DNA of 34,832 bases from Aureobasidium sp. EXF-3400. Taxonomy: Eukaryota; Ascomycota; Dothideomycetes; Dothideales; Saccotheciaceae. The notes under the pieces are model-generated. The model made no database searches. It was not told the origin of the DNA and saw only the letters and a program-made list of their open reading frames with translations. The translations under genes and the position numbers were made by a program. Location: the NCBI GenBank assembly GCA_024195585.1, contig SWBL01000440.1:1-34832 (forward strand). The letters run 5' to 3'. Below are positions 10,813 through 20,970 of this stretch, piece by piece. The number at the start of each line of letters is the position of its first letter. The stretch's first letter is position 1.

Positions 10813-11491
10813 TCACAGAATAGCCTCTCCTGAGTGCTCGCCCTCGAAACCGTAGGCTGCCAGCTTCTTGTGTCTAATCTTCTCTTGCTTTTTCTTTTGA
10901 GCCTGCTCTTGCTTGTGTAGCTCAAAGACCTGATCGACGGGTGCTCGTTGGAATGGTGGGGGAACGTAGTCGTCTCTGTCCAGATCCTACGGCGCATTGT
11001 CAGTGATTGAGGATCAAGTATCCGGTGAAGATCAGCGTACGATTTCGCCGAGCAACAAGACATTCTCTCCTCTGACAAGGAAGAGACCACGGTCGACGTC
11101 GGCATAGAGGTTCTGGGCGAAGAGGCGTTCCACTGTATCCTGAAGAACGAGGTTTCCTGGGGCGCGTCAACCACTGCCACAGGCGCATGCTGGTCCGCGT
11201 ATGGTCATACCGAATTGATCCCAACTCCTCAAAACGCCAATCAATTTCCTGCCGTCGCGAAGTGACACCATGAGCTTCTCTGTTCGCCACGTCAAGACAC
11301 GTCGGTCAGCCTTGTTTCTCGAGTCGGTCACAAGTCATGCGACCAGGAAGGGCATGCTCACTGTCGGTCAAATCGAGCAGTTGTGCTGCTGTAGTGAACA
11401 TCTGTGGGGGCAATTGAGGGATGGGCGGAGGCATCTGGCCTCCACCGAGCGGCGGCGGTGGAGGAGCGTTCTGCATGTTCATATTGTCCAT
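10813..11491 (-). CDS. LSM1: Sm-like protein LSM1 (162 aa)
   Basis: Lsm1 is the subunit that defines the cytoplasmic Lsm1-7 ring, which with Pat1 binds oligoadenylated 3' ends and promotes decapping and 5'-3' decay of mRNA in P-bodies. Minus-strand exons are 11491-11362, 11279-11211, 11156-11041 and 10986-10813 (introns of 82, 54 and 54 nt). The protein has a Pro/Gly-rich N-terminus typical of filamentous fungi and the LDLTDKK entry helix. Sm1 follows (LRDGRKLIGVLRSWDQFGN), then Sm2 (LFLVRGENVLLLGEID) and a basic C-terminal helix ending in GFEGEHSGEAIL. All three junctions restore the family consensus. The length fits (yeast 172 aa). The third donor is the less usual GTACGC. Confidence 0.93.
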
Positions 11492-12021
11492 GGTGAGTGA
11501 TGAGTTTCGAGATCTGAAAAGTGTATTGATCGCTGTCGACTTTCCATAGACGGCGCGCGATTGGTACATTACATGACGTGGGGCTGGAAGCTTTCAAGGT
11601 CACATGATCAAGACTTAGGTGTCTCTTGCAACTGAACAGCTTCACGACCCACAATTGAACACTCGACCATGCAACACTAGAAATCTCAGAATAGTCAATT
11701 CCATCTCACAGCTTCAATACATCCAAGCAAATTAGAATTCACCAAACAGATGACACGGCTACTGACTGCATGAAGTGACACCAGTCAAGCTAGCAAGGTA
11801 AGAGGAAGAGGGTATATTCATTGTCCAGTAGTACACATTAGGTTTTCTCAGGCCATTCGACTATAAAAAGAACCTCCTCATTTCCTTACGCCTTAGCCAA
11901 CTGGCTCCGAGGCCTGGTTCCATGCCCGTATTAATTAAACACTCTCGACGCTGCTAAAGCAAATCTTCATAACTCATAGCGATGCTGCCAGACAACAAGC
12001 AAAGCACCGACTGTTCTTTGC
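11492..12021. other. LSM1 promoter and CFEM gene 3' region
   Basis: Both flanking genes are on the minus strand, so the left part should drive LSM1 and the right part is the 3' end of the CFEM gene. No further gene or repeat is visible. Confidence 0.4.
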
Positions 12022-13278
12022 TTAAACAAGCATGAGAGCGGCAAGAGCAGCAGCACCCATCATAGGGCCAACCGTCTGGATAGGAGCACCGGCAGTGGCG
12101 ACGACCGACGAGACGGCGCTGGAAGCACCACCAGCAGCCGACGAAGCGCGAGAAGCGACCGAAGAAGCACCTGAAGTAGCGGCACCAGCAACACTAGAAG
12201 CACCGCTGGAAGCGCGAGAAGTCACGGAAGAAGCTCCAGAGCTGGCAGCACTTCCGGCAGAAGAGGCTCCAGAGCTGGCGGCAGAGGCACCGCTCGAGGC
12301 GTGAGACGAGGCAGAAGAAGCACCTGATGAAGCGGCAGCGCCAGCGCTGGAAGCCATAGACGAAGCACCCGAAGAAGCGCTAGAAGCAGCAGAGCTAGCA
12401 GCCGACGAAGCACTGGAAGCAGCAGACGAGGCGACCGAGGAAGCCGATGAGGCACCAGAGCTGGCAACAGACGAGGCGCTTGAAGCACCAGAGCTAGCAC
12501 CAGATGCAGCGCTCGAAGCACCAGAGCTGGCAGCCGAAGCAGCGCTTGAAGCACCAGATGAGGCGCCACCAACGATACCACCAACGACGGGAACGACGGA
12601 GTAGATCGTAGAGAAGCCAGTGGTAGTAGGGATGGTGCTACCGCCCGAGGTGATGGTGCCGACAAGGGCCGAGGTAGTGATGGCAGAAGAGGTGCTGCCG
12701 GACGACTGCTGGGCGCCGGAAGATTGAGAGCCAGTAGACTGGGCACCGGAAGACTGAGAGCCAGAAGCGCCGCCACCAAGTATACCCAGACCTGAAGAGG
12801 CAGCAGCAGCGCCGGCGGAGGTAGCTGATGCGTAATTAGATCCAGAGCCGGACACAGTGCTCAGGATGGAAGCGACCGAGTTGCTGGCGGTGCTAACGGC
12901 AGCTGTGAAAGAATCAGTACGACGAATCTGAAGTCATGTGGTGTAGTAGATGCTCACCAGCACAGTAGGAATTGGCGAAACCAATGGCCTCGGCGGCCTC
13001 AGTAGCAGAACAGGCCTGGTTGGAGCAGTCGCGAACACCGTAGCCGAAGTCAGGGTGGGAGCAATAGCATGCAACGTCGCCAATGGTGCAGTGGAATTGG
13101 TTCAAGGCAATGCCAATCATGTTGTTGAAGCAGTTTTGCTATAGCGATTGCGTCAGCGCATTGCGAATTGGGAGATGTTGATATGGAAGATGGGAAGACT
13201 TACAGCGCATGAGCCGAGGCCCTGTTGGGCGGCAGCGAGGACAGCGCCGCTTGCGACAAGAGAAAGTGCGTACTTCAT
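12022..13278 (-). CDS. CFEM-domain, GPI-anchored cell-surface protein (378 aa)
   Basis: Secreted fungal CFEM proteins sit on the cell surface; several bind haem or take part in host contact. Minus-strand exons are 13278-13204, 13138-12958 and 12902-12022 (introns of 65 and 55 nt). Residues 1-17 form a signal peptide (MKYALSLVASGAVLAAA). The CFEM domain follows with all eight cysteines at 24, 28, 42, 49, 51, 63, 68 and 84, and Asp46 stands where the haem-ligand Asp occurs in haem-binding members. Residues about 90-350 form a Ser/Ala/Gly stalk of imperfect ASSGASSAAS-like repeats, likely O-glycosylated. The C-terminus (VGPMMGAAALAALMLV) is hydrophobic, as for a GPI attachment signal. The cysteine pattern makes the assignment firm; the ligand is unknown. 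Confidence 0.92.
12150..12575 (-). repeat. Imperfect Ser/Ala-coding tandem repeats
   Basis: This part of the CFEM gene is built of degenerate short units encoding (G/V/A)ASSASS-type peptides. Such arrays commonly change length between strains. The boundaries are approximate. Confidence 0.7.
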
Positions 13279-15664
13279 TGTGATGGTTGCGTAGATGCTA
13301 GATGCTTTGGTGTAGGATACCAGATAGTGATCGCTTGCGAGGAACGTTTAGATGACGAGGTTGGGGAGTGGAGAATGGAACGACTATGGATGAGGGGATG
13401 GACGAGAAGATGTAGACGAGACGCAAGGAAGAAGTAATTCGGAGGCAGGTTGTTGATGGCTGGTAGGATGCGCAGTGACGATGGGAGCTCTTTCTTAAAT
13501 TTCCGTCCAAAGAGCCTATGGCGATGCGGTCACGCTGCTTCTGACAGCACTAAACCACCGATAGCGTGCACTCATCGGCCTAGACTGCCAGCCAGTTTCC
13601 CACATTTGCACCATTTTCTTGATTCACCAGCCTGCGCTATCCACATATCCCACGTAGCTTTTGCTTGCATGATGATGGTGACCATGATCGACGCAATTCC
13701 TCGGCCGCGCTAAAATGGCGCTGGCCTCCCCTCTTGGCGGCCCAGCGCAGGAACCGTCTGTAGATGCAACGGCTGACTGAGAAGATGCTCCTCTCTTGTG
13801 CCGTTGGAGAAATGAGATCAGGACTTCTGCATCCAGTCGCGTGTATTGCCTTCTGAGAGCCCATCGGTTAGAGGCACTACACCCCCAGTCTTGTGTTACG
13901 GCACCTTGCTCGCTGCGAGATTTCGTCTGGTGGTAGGATTCCGCGGTTCCCCAGATCCACCACCATCGAGCTCCCACCGCCCTGCAGTCGCTTGCTTGCG
14001 CCTGGCCAAAACCTTGCCTAGGTTCCCGTTACCGCCCAAACCTCAATGAGCCCTGACGATCATTGATATCACAATATCGATTGACATCATCTTCAAGCTC
14101 CGAAAATTCGATTTCCGGTCTCACTCGCGACCTCTTTCCACGATCTCCCACGTCTGCTTTCATCACAGATGCGCAACCAGCGGCAAGCTTGACTTTGCCA
14201 ACTTCCTTGTTTTCATGCAGGTACGAGCTGCCTGCTGTGCCACAACGCCACCACTCTACCCAGCCACACCCAGCACCGTGTCGAGGCTTGCCGCTACAAG
14301 TTACCGCCGATGGAATCTGAAGCAGTCGTTGTTCATGGTCGATAGCGACAGCCCTGGTGCCACGGTATGACAGTTAACAGGGCAGTAAATTAAACAAGGA
14401 CCCCTGCTTGTTCCTATCCGAAGTGCTGGGACTAAAAGCTTCCATGCAATCCTTACCTCTCTCATCTTGAAGGCGTCCCGTCTCTTCTACTTTGTTGAAG
14501 ACGGTACACGTGCAATGATTATCTCCGGTTCCCCGACCCTTCTAATCAAACCTTCTATTCAAACCCCACGATTCTGTGGTTGTACACAGCCATCGTTCTG
14601 GCCTCCGAAGAGGCTTGATGGGGGAATACCCAGCCTCCACCGTCCACTCGATATCTCAAATGTTGCCAGATGGCGCGCTTGAACCCTCGACCGTACTCAA
14701 CCGCATTGAGAAACATCAATCAGAATGGCTGGAAGCCATGTCGCACATTCGCTTGGATGAGTGCGTTGGCTGTGTTGTAACAACAAGCCTATTGAAGCCT
14801 CCTCGGCGCATTTCACAACCCTGACTCTTGGATAGTACAAATTAAATGTACCATCCAATCAGAGCGCGATGCCAATTGTTGTGCTCCCAGCCACATGCAT
14901 CACATGCTAGCACAACATGGAACTCGAGATCTTGACCAAGATGAACAAAATTACTTGTACAATGGCTGACCATCACAATCCTGCTTTGTATATTAATCAT
15001 AGAGAACGATCTGCTCTATCCGTTGTCCCATCAGCAGGCGGCATACACACACTGACACATACTTGTACGACAGCCTCGGAGTCACGCGGCATGACCGAGC
15101 AATAGAAGTTTATCCAGCTTTTGACAGACAAGTGCGGAGGACTAGCTGAGTGAATCGCGGAGTGGCTTGCTGCTGATGTCGTTGTTAATAGGACGACCCT
15201 GGCCGCCTTATTGGACCAACTTCATCTGCTTTCCACGTTCCTTCCGGTGTGTTGAACAATCTCTCTTGACCTATATCAATAAGCTCGCCGCCCCGGTGTG
15301 TTCGTGAGACGTTTCTTCGGTCTCCCCCATTGTCACTCCGGCAAACCGTAGACATTTTGTCGGATCAGAAAAACGCTTACGACCAGTGCAGAGTAATCAC
15401 ATCGCATGTATCGCAGGGATGCACCATGTGGACCAACCAAAAAGGAACCTTTGACAAAGCTCGATAAGGATCTACTGTTCCCCCCGCCATGCTAGACTAC
15501 TATCTAGCTATCAAAATGCATAATGTCTTGAGAAATGCAGGAGTATCCACTGAGAGCCCAACTTTTGTCAGCATGGGAGGAGTTTTCCAAGCGAACCAGT
15601 CGCAAATACCTCCAAACTTATTCTGCCTCTTTCTCTTGCAGCTTCCCTTGTTGAAGCGCTCCTT
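13279..15664. other. Gene-free stretch of about 2.4 kb upstream of the CFEM gene
   Basis: It lies between the CFEM start (minus) and the stop codon of the next minus-strand gene. I see no coding frame with a family resemblance, no tRNA and no transposon. Open frames are short and mutually overlapping. By position it should contain the CFEM promoter, and its length would suit an extended regulatory region or an unannotated non-coding transcript. Confidence 0.45.
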
Positions 15665-16914
15665 CTATCCATCCTTGAGAACGTCTTCTCCGGAGAAGAA
15701 CCAACCAGGCTTTTTGATCTCCGCGATTCTTGAATCTCTTTTCCACTGCGTGTCCCAGACTCCATTCTTCTTTGGCTCCTTGGTATCCAACTTGTCTTTT
15801 CCAACCTTCATGGTCTCGGAAGGGCGATGCTTGGTTTCGCTGACAGTCAAGTTCTGCAGACCGATCTGCATCTTCTTGTCCACCTTCTGTTTCTCGTCTC
15901 CAGCGCCTGGTTTTGTATCTGCAGCCGACTCCAGGTCTTGAACTTTCTTGTAGCTCTTCCCTCCCCTTCTCGTATCGTTTCCACTTACTTCCAACACACC
16001 TTGTTTCTCCTGTTCTGTTGCTTTCTTTGTAACAGCAGCAGCACTCTTCTTCTTGGCCTTTCTCTTTTCCCTCTTATGCTGACGAACCTTTTCTTCTTTT
16101 TCTTCTTGCTGGTAGCGCGCGTATTCTGTTGCGACAGTCTTGTCGAGTAATTTGTAGATTATCCAGGGAGGACGTGAGAGATAGAATCTGTTGACATCGG
16201 ATTCTGAGGAAGAGGTTATGAAGACGTCGTTGTCAAGGATGTAGCCGATGGTATTGTAGGTGGTTTCTAGGGTTGTGATGGTCTCTGGGCATGGGTTTTG
16301 GGGGTTGTATCTTTGCTGTTTTTAGGTTTGGCTTGTTTAGCATGATCCCCCTTGAGCTTTGGGTTCGGAAATGCTTCTGATGACTTACACGATCGAGTTT
16401 CAGTACCAACATCATGTCTGCGGGAGTAGCAGCCACCAAGCCATACCGAATATCCTCGCCATCATCTTTGAGAGCTTCATAAAGCTGATCCTGCAGCTTC
16501 TGCACCAAAGTACGGTCTTTGACTTCAGTGTCTGCATAGATAGACATGCATCTACTAGGATCGAAACGGCGAACTGTAAACCCCAGGGACAGCAACTCAT
16601 CGCGAAGAGAAGGATAATTGTCGAAAAGCTCGACGTCGGAATTGCGAATGCGGCCTAGGATTGAGTGAGAAGGGTATGAGAGGAGGTATTCTGCGGTTGA
16701 TGATTCCCACTCGCGCTGTCAGGGGTAGTCAGAGCCAGGTAGTCTTCACAAAGAGGGTGAGTGACTAAGGAGACGTACGGCAGTGACGGTCGTGGGTTCA
16801 ACTGAAGCATCTGGGAGATGAGCTCTGAGCAAGACTTGAAACTTGGCTCCCTGTTTGTGCGGTTAGTGATGATCTTTGACAGCGAAAAGTTTGAGATACT
16901 GAATATGGAGGCAT
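15665..16914 (-). CDS. Hypothetical lysine-rich protein (at least 354 aa), 5' end uncertain
   Basis: I do not recognise the family. Minus-strand exons are 16914-16900, 16850-16779, 16715-16389 and 16315-15665; the first intron has a perfect CACTAAC branch site. The first 200 residues look globular (GAKFQVLLRAHLPDASVEP, then LGFTVRRFDPSRCMSIYAD). Residues about 205-260 run into a charged helix (EEKEEKVRQHKREKRKAKKK), probably a coiled coil or nucleic-acid contact. The C-terminal third is hydrophilic and ends in KKPGWFFSGEDVLKDG. The start at 16914 is a minimum: the frame stays open upstream to a splice acceptor, and open sequence ending at a GTAAGG donor (17105) suggests further 5' exons that I could not join with certainty. 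Confidence 0.65.
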
Positions 16915-17781
16915 CTTGTCAGATGTGATGGTACCCGCTTGTAAGCGAGATCCTAGTAGCCTGTTCTAAAATTGACGAATAAAGGGAGTAGGTTCGAGAT
17001 CAGAAGTGTCAGTTGAGATGAAAAACAGTGACGAAGGAAGAAGATGTGGAATAATGGACCATCACAGCATTTGTGATTGAATGTTGAATGTGTTCGTCTC
17101 CTTACCAGCAGTGAGGTACACTCCTTTTGCGTGTTCGAAAGCGTTAACAAACAGACCGACTTCGCGGCGGGGTGAACAAACGGGACCGTCACTCTCAGTT
17201 CAAGTCGTTGAGCTGTGTTTGGTAACTCTTGAGGGACCTTTATGATATGTTTGCGATCTGATGTTAGCGACAACCTATCGTCCCTCGATGGACATACCTC
17301 ATCTCCAAGAACATCTGTGCCTTTTTGTAGTATACACCCCGCTTATCGCCGCAGACGGAGTACGATAGAAGTTATAGAGTTCAGAACACGGGAAGGCCAA
17401 AAGCGCCTTCCAATTCTTGGGTCGGACTCGAGGCAGGGGAGACAGTCGTTATGGCTGTTGGGGCTCACGAGCGATGCTTGATCGTCAGTCTGGCATATTC
17501 TCGAACTACATGTTTTCCCTGCCTTACTCTGAATGCGAGATCGAAAAACTATAAGATAGTCATGCAATCAATGTGTCATTATGCCTTGATGGCAAAACCT
17601 ATGAGGGAGCTTCTGTTTCCAAGCTCTGCTCACTCAATGTGAATCCAAACTCCTCAGCTAGCCTTTTGCTTTCCATACCCAACCTTCCAAAACCAGTCCC
17701 GGCATCGATTACCTCCACTTTGCCATATCCCAAAGAAAAAAGAACTCCTGATGCAAAAAAGAAAAATGTGTGTGAAAACGC
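16915..17781. other. Intergenic region, probably with unresolved 5' exons
   Basis: The minus strand is open in one frame from about 17339 to 16953 without a usable ATG, and holds donor-like signals at 17297 (GTATGT) and 17105 (GTAAGG) and acceptors at 16966 and 16953. These may belong to the gene at 15665-16914. The right part should hold the 3' region of hbrB. Confidence 0.4.
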
Positions 17782-20511
17782 TCAAGCACCCACAACACCC
17801 AGTCCATTGATCTGACCCTGTCCTTGCCCTATACTCCCAGGATTGTTTCCTTTGACACCCACCCAACCCCTCCTCTGTCTACCTGTTCTCCCTCTTCCAA
17901 GCCAGTTGTACTTCAACTCCCTCGTCAGTCTCTCCACTACAGCTTGACTCTGATCACCAGTCTGTGCTCCTGCAACAACACTGACACACTGCAACATCCT
18001 AGCCACAGTTTGAGTGACCTGCGCAGGGTCTGCAAAAGTTGGCGGCCTGCCTGACGGATCTGGAGAAAATGAGGACGAGAAAGCGGGAGCCGAGGTTACA
18101 CTGTCGATAGAGGTGGTCGGATAATGTGATGTGCTGTGAGGAAGAGACGTGCCGAAGCTACCAGCAGAAGTGTTGGAAGTTGCACGGCTGCGGCTATGTT
18201 GCGTTGGTGGGCTGGATACTATGGTTGTGTTGCCACTATCCAGACAATTTGTGGTGCTGTTGTAACTGCTTCCCAGGCGTGGAGATAATGAACCGCCTGT
18301 TGATGGTCTTTCTGCCCCTCCTGCTGCTGGATTGGAAAAGCCTCGCCCTCGGCTGCCAGACATAGCTGGAGACGACGATGGATTGCTAGACACAGCAGCA
18401 GTGTTGATGCTGTCTAATGATAGCCTTGAGAAAATCGCAAGCAAAGTTTCATGGCGTGGGAGCAAGACCACATCGCGGAACACGATCAAGGCGATGCGGC
18501 GCACATCTAATTCTTCTCCCAGCCCAGGCATACGATTTGATGTGTTACTTGTTATTGTCGCGCATCCAGAACTGCTCGGCCTCAGCTCATCGAATGAGGA
18601 TGATTGCTTCCGTGTGATTGGTGGTGGCATCTCAGCGGGCACGAAAGCACCCCAAAATTCTTGAGCCTCTCTTGCGCTCATTATGCTGCCGTGACCGCGA
18701 AATTCAAGATCCAGTGGCAAGAAGACGGCTTGGATAAAGGGCAGAATGGAGCTAAAGGTCGTCTGCCAGATAGCGACGAGGCGCGTCACGAGTCGTTCGT
18801 CGGGAACTCTGTGTAATGTTTGCGCGAGAGAAGAAAAGCCAGTTGCAAGCAATTCCCTCAGATCTTCAACCAAAACCACTGGGGCACGCTTTTGTATACA
18901 CCGTCGTATGTGTACCGACACCAGCAGATTGAAATCCTCAATCGGCGTTCGTAGGTCCTCGCCCGAGAAGATGTTTAACAACCTTGCTTTTAGTAAAGGC
19001 CAAGCATCGTCGGCTGTAATACCATTCAGACCCATACTGTTGCCAAGGTTGTTGAAAGCAGCGGCAGACATTGTAGGCTGTGACTCGTACAAGGGTAGAG
19101 CGAAAAGGGAATTGCTGCTAGGAGGACCGAGGATTGAGACCGAGTCCAAGCTACTGGAAACCATAAAATCACTTCTAGAGTCGTCTCGGAGCAGATTTCC
19201 AGAAGTGTTTGACATTGTAGGCGTCAGATTTGTAGCTGCCGCGGCAGCGGCCTTTTCCTCCTTCTTCTTTTCTCGTAAGGCGCGCCCGCCATGTCGCAAA
19301 TCTAGACCACTGACGGATTTTGAGAAACCAGGAGATTGTGGAGTGAATGAGTACAAGGACTGTGGAGCATTTGGATCCACAGCAGTGGAATTGGACGAAG
19401 CCGAAGATAAAGGTAGAGCGCCACGGTCCTTTTGCTTTTGCCTTGACAAGAAGTGATGTCTGTGTTTCTCCTTGTCCTCCTTCTTCTCGATGGTGGCTGT
19501 CGCAGTCGTGGTTACAGGTACTAGAGTGGAAGTCGACGTGTTCGCGGAAGAGTAGACAGAGGCGGCAGCAGAGGAGGTCGGGTCATTCAGACTGGTCATT
19601 GAAGCATTTGCGAAACCAGCGCGCAGCAGACCGCGATTTGGAGATGGCAGAGCTGGAGCAGCCTTCTTGTCCAGGTCCTTGTCTTTTGTAATGCCAATAC
19701 TCTTTGGCTTGTGAAACAGCTTCATCTTGGAACGCTCCTTGACCTTTGTCTCAGCAGGAGCTGGGACGGGAGGGGCAGAGACGGGTTGGTCAGCAGTCAG
19801 AGCGTGTGGTGAAGGCATTTGACCCGGACTGCGAGGGAAAGCAACGTTGGCAGCAGTGGTTGCAGCGATTCTGCTATCGATGTTGTTGGAATGAAGTGGG
19901 GGTGGGCTCAAAGTAGTAGGAGAGGCTATGCGACGATCGAGACGGGTGGCAGCGACGTTGATGGGCTGCAAGGGAGGAGTGGGGCGTTTGCGGTCGTGGG
20001 ACGAGTTTTGTATATGGTGCATAGCAGCTTGGGCAGCGATTTGGGAGGCGGGCATATGCGAAGTATGCGGTAGAGAAGGCTCGAAGAAGCCTTGGGAATG
20101 CTGTCGGCCACGGTGATGTATGGATGGAGGGGCGGTCGGAGGGGGTGGAGGCGGCGAGTTCATGCGCAGTTGAGCATCGATGGACTGGCGAGGTTGAGGG
20201 CGAGAAAAGTTGGCAAGAGCAGAAGGCGGAGCGGTGGTGGCATGAGCGGTATTGGGACGAGAAAGCGATTGCTGGGGGTGCGGGAGTTGTTTGGTGGTCG
20301 TGGAGTCGTTGGATGCAGCCGACATGCTCGAGGCGCTCCTATGCGCCCACAAGGGTGGAGGCGAGGCTTGCGACGGTCGAGGCCGCAGCGGAGGGTGGTC
20401 GGGTTGTTTTGGCGTCTTGTTCATCGTGGGTCGTCCATGGTGGCCATGTGTAGAGGGGAATGTCTCACAGCGCCTTGGGAAATGTGTGGAGTCAAAGTTT
20501 GGGAGCGTCAT
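17782..20511 (-). CDS. hbrB: HbrB-like TORC2 subunit (909 aa)
   Basis: HbrB (Aspergillus nidulans; Bit61 in yeast, PRR5/PROTOR in animals) is a subunit of TOR complex 2 and affects hyphal branching and polarity. It is a single long exon. Residues 1-480 are low-complexity, rich in Pro, Ser, Ala and Gln, with a basic KVKERSKMKLFHKPKS segment near 260. The HbrB domain lies at about 490-700 (DDAWPLLKARLLNIFSGEDLR, SVHIRRC, then PFIQAVFLPLDLEF, and RRIALIVFRDVVLLPRHE). A Ser-rich insertion of about 40 residues interrupts it. The remainder is Ser/Gly-rich. ATG 20511 gives the longest form; ATG 20424 (MNKTPKQPD) is a good alternative and would leave a more normal distance to GON7. Confidence 0.88.
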   Translation of the reverse strand: MTLPNFDSTHFPRRCETFPSTHGHHGRPTMNKTPKQPDHPPLRPRPSQASPPPLWAHRSASSMSAASNDSTTTKQLPHPQQSLSRPNTAHATTAPPSALANFSRPQPRQSIDAQLRMNSPPPPPPTAPPSIHHRGRQHSQGFFEPSLPHTSHMPASQIAAQAAMHHIQNSSHDRKRPTPPLQPINVAATRLDRRIASPTTLSPPPLHSNNIDSRIAATTAANVAFPRSPGQMPSPHALTADQPVSAPPVPAPAETKVKERSKMKLFHKPKSIGITKDKDLDKKAAPALPSPNRGLLRAGFANASMTSLNDPTSSAAASVYSSANTSTSTLVPVTTTATATIEKKEDKEKHRHHFLSRQKQKDRGALPLSSASSNSTAVDPNAPQSLYSFTPQSPGFSKSVSGLDLRHGGRALREKKKEEKAAAAAATNLTPTMSNTSGNLLRDDSRSDFMVSSSLDSVSILGPPSSNSLFALPLYESQPTMSAAAFNNLGNSMGLNGITADDAWPLLKARLLNIFSGEDLRTPIEDFNLLVSVHIRRCIQKRAPVVLVEDLRELLATGFSSLAQTLHRVPDERLVTRLVAIWQTTFSSILPFIQAVFLPLDLEFRGHGSIMSAREAQEFWGAFVPAEMPPPITRKQSSSFDELRPSSSGCATITSNTSNRMPGLGEELDVRRIALIVFRDVVLLPRHETLLAIFSRLSLDSINTAAVSSNPSSSPAMSGSRGRGFSNPAAGGAERPSTGGSLSPRLGSSYNSTTNCLDSGNTTIVSSPPTQHSRSRATSNTSAGSFGTSLPHSTSHYPTTSIDSVTSAPAFSSSFSPDPSGRPPTFADPAQVTQTVARMLQCVSVVAGAQTGDQSQAVVERLTRELKYNWLGRGRTGRQRRGWVGVKGNNPGSIGQGQGQINGLGVVGA

Positions 20512-20635
20512 CGCTCAACCCAGTCCTTCCTGCGAACACGCCCAGAATAACTTTAGGGCCCTGTCAAGTCGAGCTTCTTTTCTGCCACCTCACCGCATCA
20601 ACCACATCGACGACAAGACTCCCATCTCCGTCAAA
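20512..20635. promoter_or_regulatory. Short divergent promoter between hbrB and GON7
   Basis: Only 124 bp separate the two start codons (211 bp if hbrB starts at 20424). The stretch must hold both core promoters. No TATA box is obvious. Confidence 0.55.
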
Positions 20636-20911
20636 ATGTCCGCCCACTTGACCGCTGTCTACACGTCGCCCACTGCGACAAACACCTTCTCTTCCCCACT
20701 CCAGTCCGCCCCCACCCAACCCAGCTCGTCAACCGAAAAGTCGCAATACTTGGGCGATTTGCGCCAGAAAGTCTCCCAATTGCAAGACGACATTAATCAA
20801 TTCTTGACCAAGAAGATGGATCAAGACAAGGCTGCGACTGAGGGCGCTGCATCAAAGGACGAGGATATGGAAGAGCAGATGTATGGTGAGGAAGTCGTCG
20901 ATGAGGATTGA
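20636..20911 (+). CDS. GON7: EKC/KEOPS complex subunit GON7 (91 aa)
   Basis: Gon7 is the small, largely disordered fungal subunit of the KEOPS complex, which makes N6-threonylcarbamoyladenosine at position 37 of ANN-decoding tRNAs and has roles at telomeres. The single exon shows the family features: an N-terminal LTAVYTSPTATNTF segment, the helix YLGDLRQKVSQLQDDINQFL, and a highly acidic end (EDMEEQMYGEEVVDED). The ATG has a CAAAATG context. Its stop codon lies 59 bp from the convergent stop of the SKN1-type gene. Confidence 0.85.
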   Translation: MSAHLTAVYTSPTATNTFSSPLQSAPTQPSSSTEKSQYLGDLRQKVSQLQDDINQFLTKKMDQDKAATEGAASKDEDMEEQMYGEEVVDED

Positions 20912-20970
20912 GACAACATCTCCACTTCACAGTTATATCTACATGCACTATGCTACAGACACCTTCGTCA

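Noticed and set aside
12222..12779. 185-aa Leu/Pro-rich open frame on the minus strand
   Set aside because: It is an out-of-frame shadow of the repetitive CFEM stalk, whose GC-rich repeat units keep all frames open.
15489..16150. Phe/Leu/Ser-rich plus-strand frames that look membrane-like
   Set aside because: They are antisense to the Lys/Glu-rich exon of the 15665-16914 gene; antisense of Lys/Glu codons reads as Phe/Leu/Ser.
16991..17001. GGTTCGAGATC, resembling a tRNA B box
   Set aside because: No A box at the right distance and no cloverleaf; it lies in an intron-like stretch.
20092..20550. Arg/Gly-rich plus-strand frames opposite hbrB
   Set aside because: Shadows of the Pro/Ser-rich N-terminus of hbrB; the same frame becomes real only at the GON7 ATG (20636).
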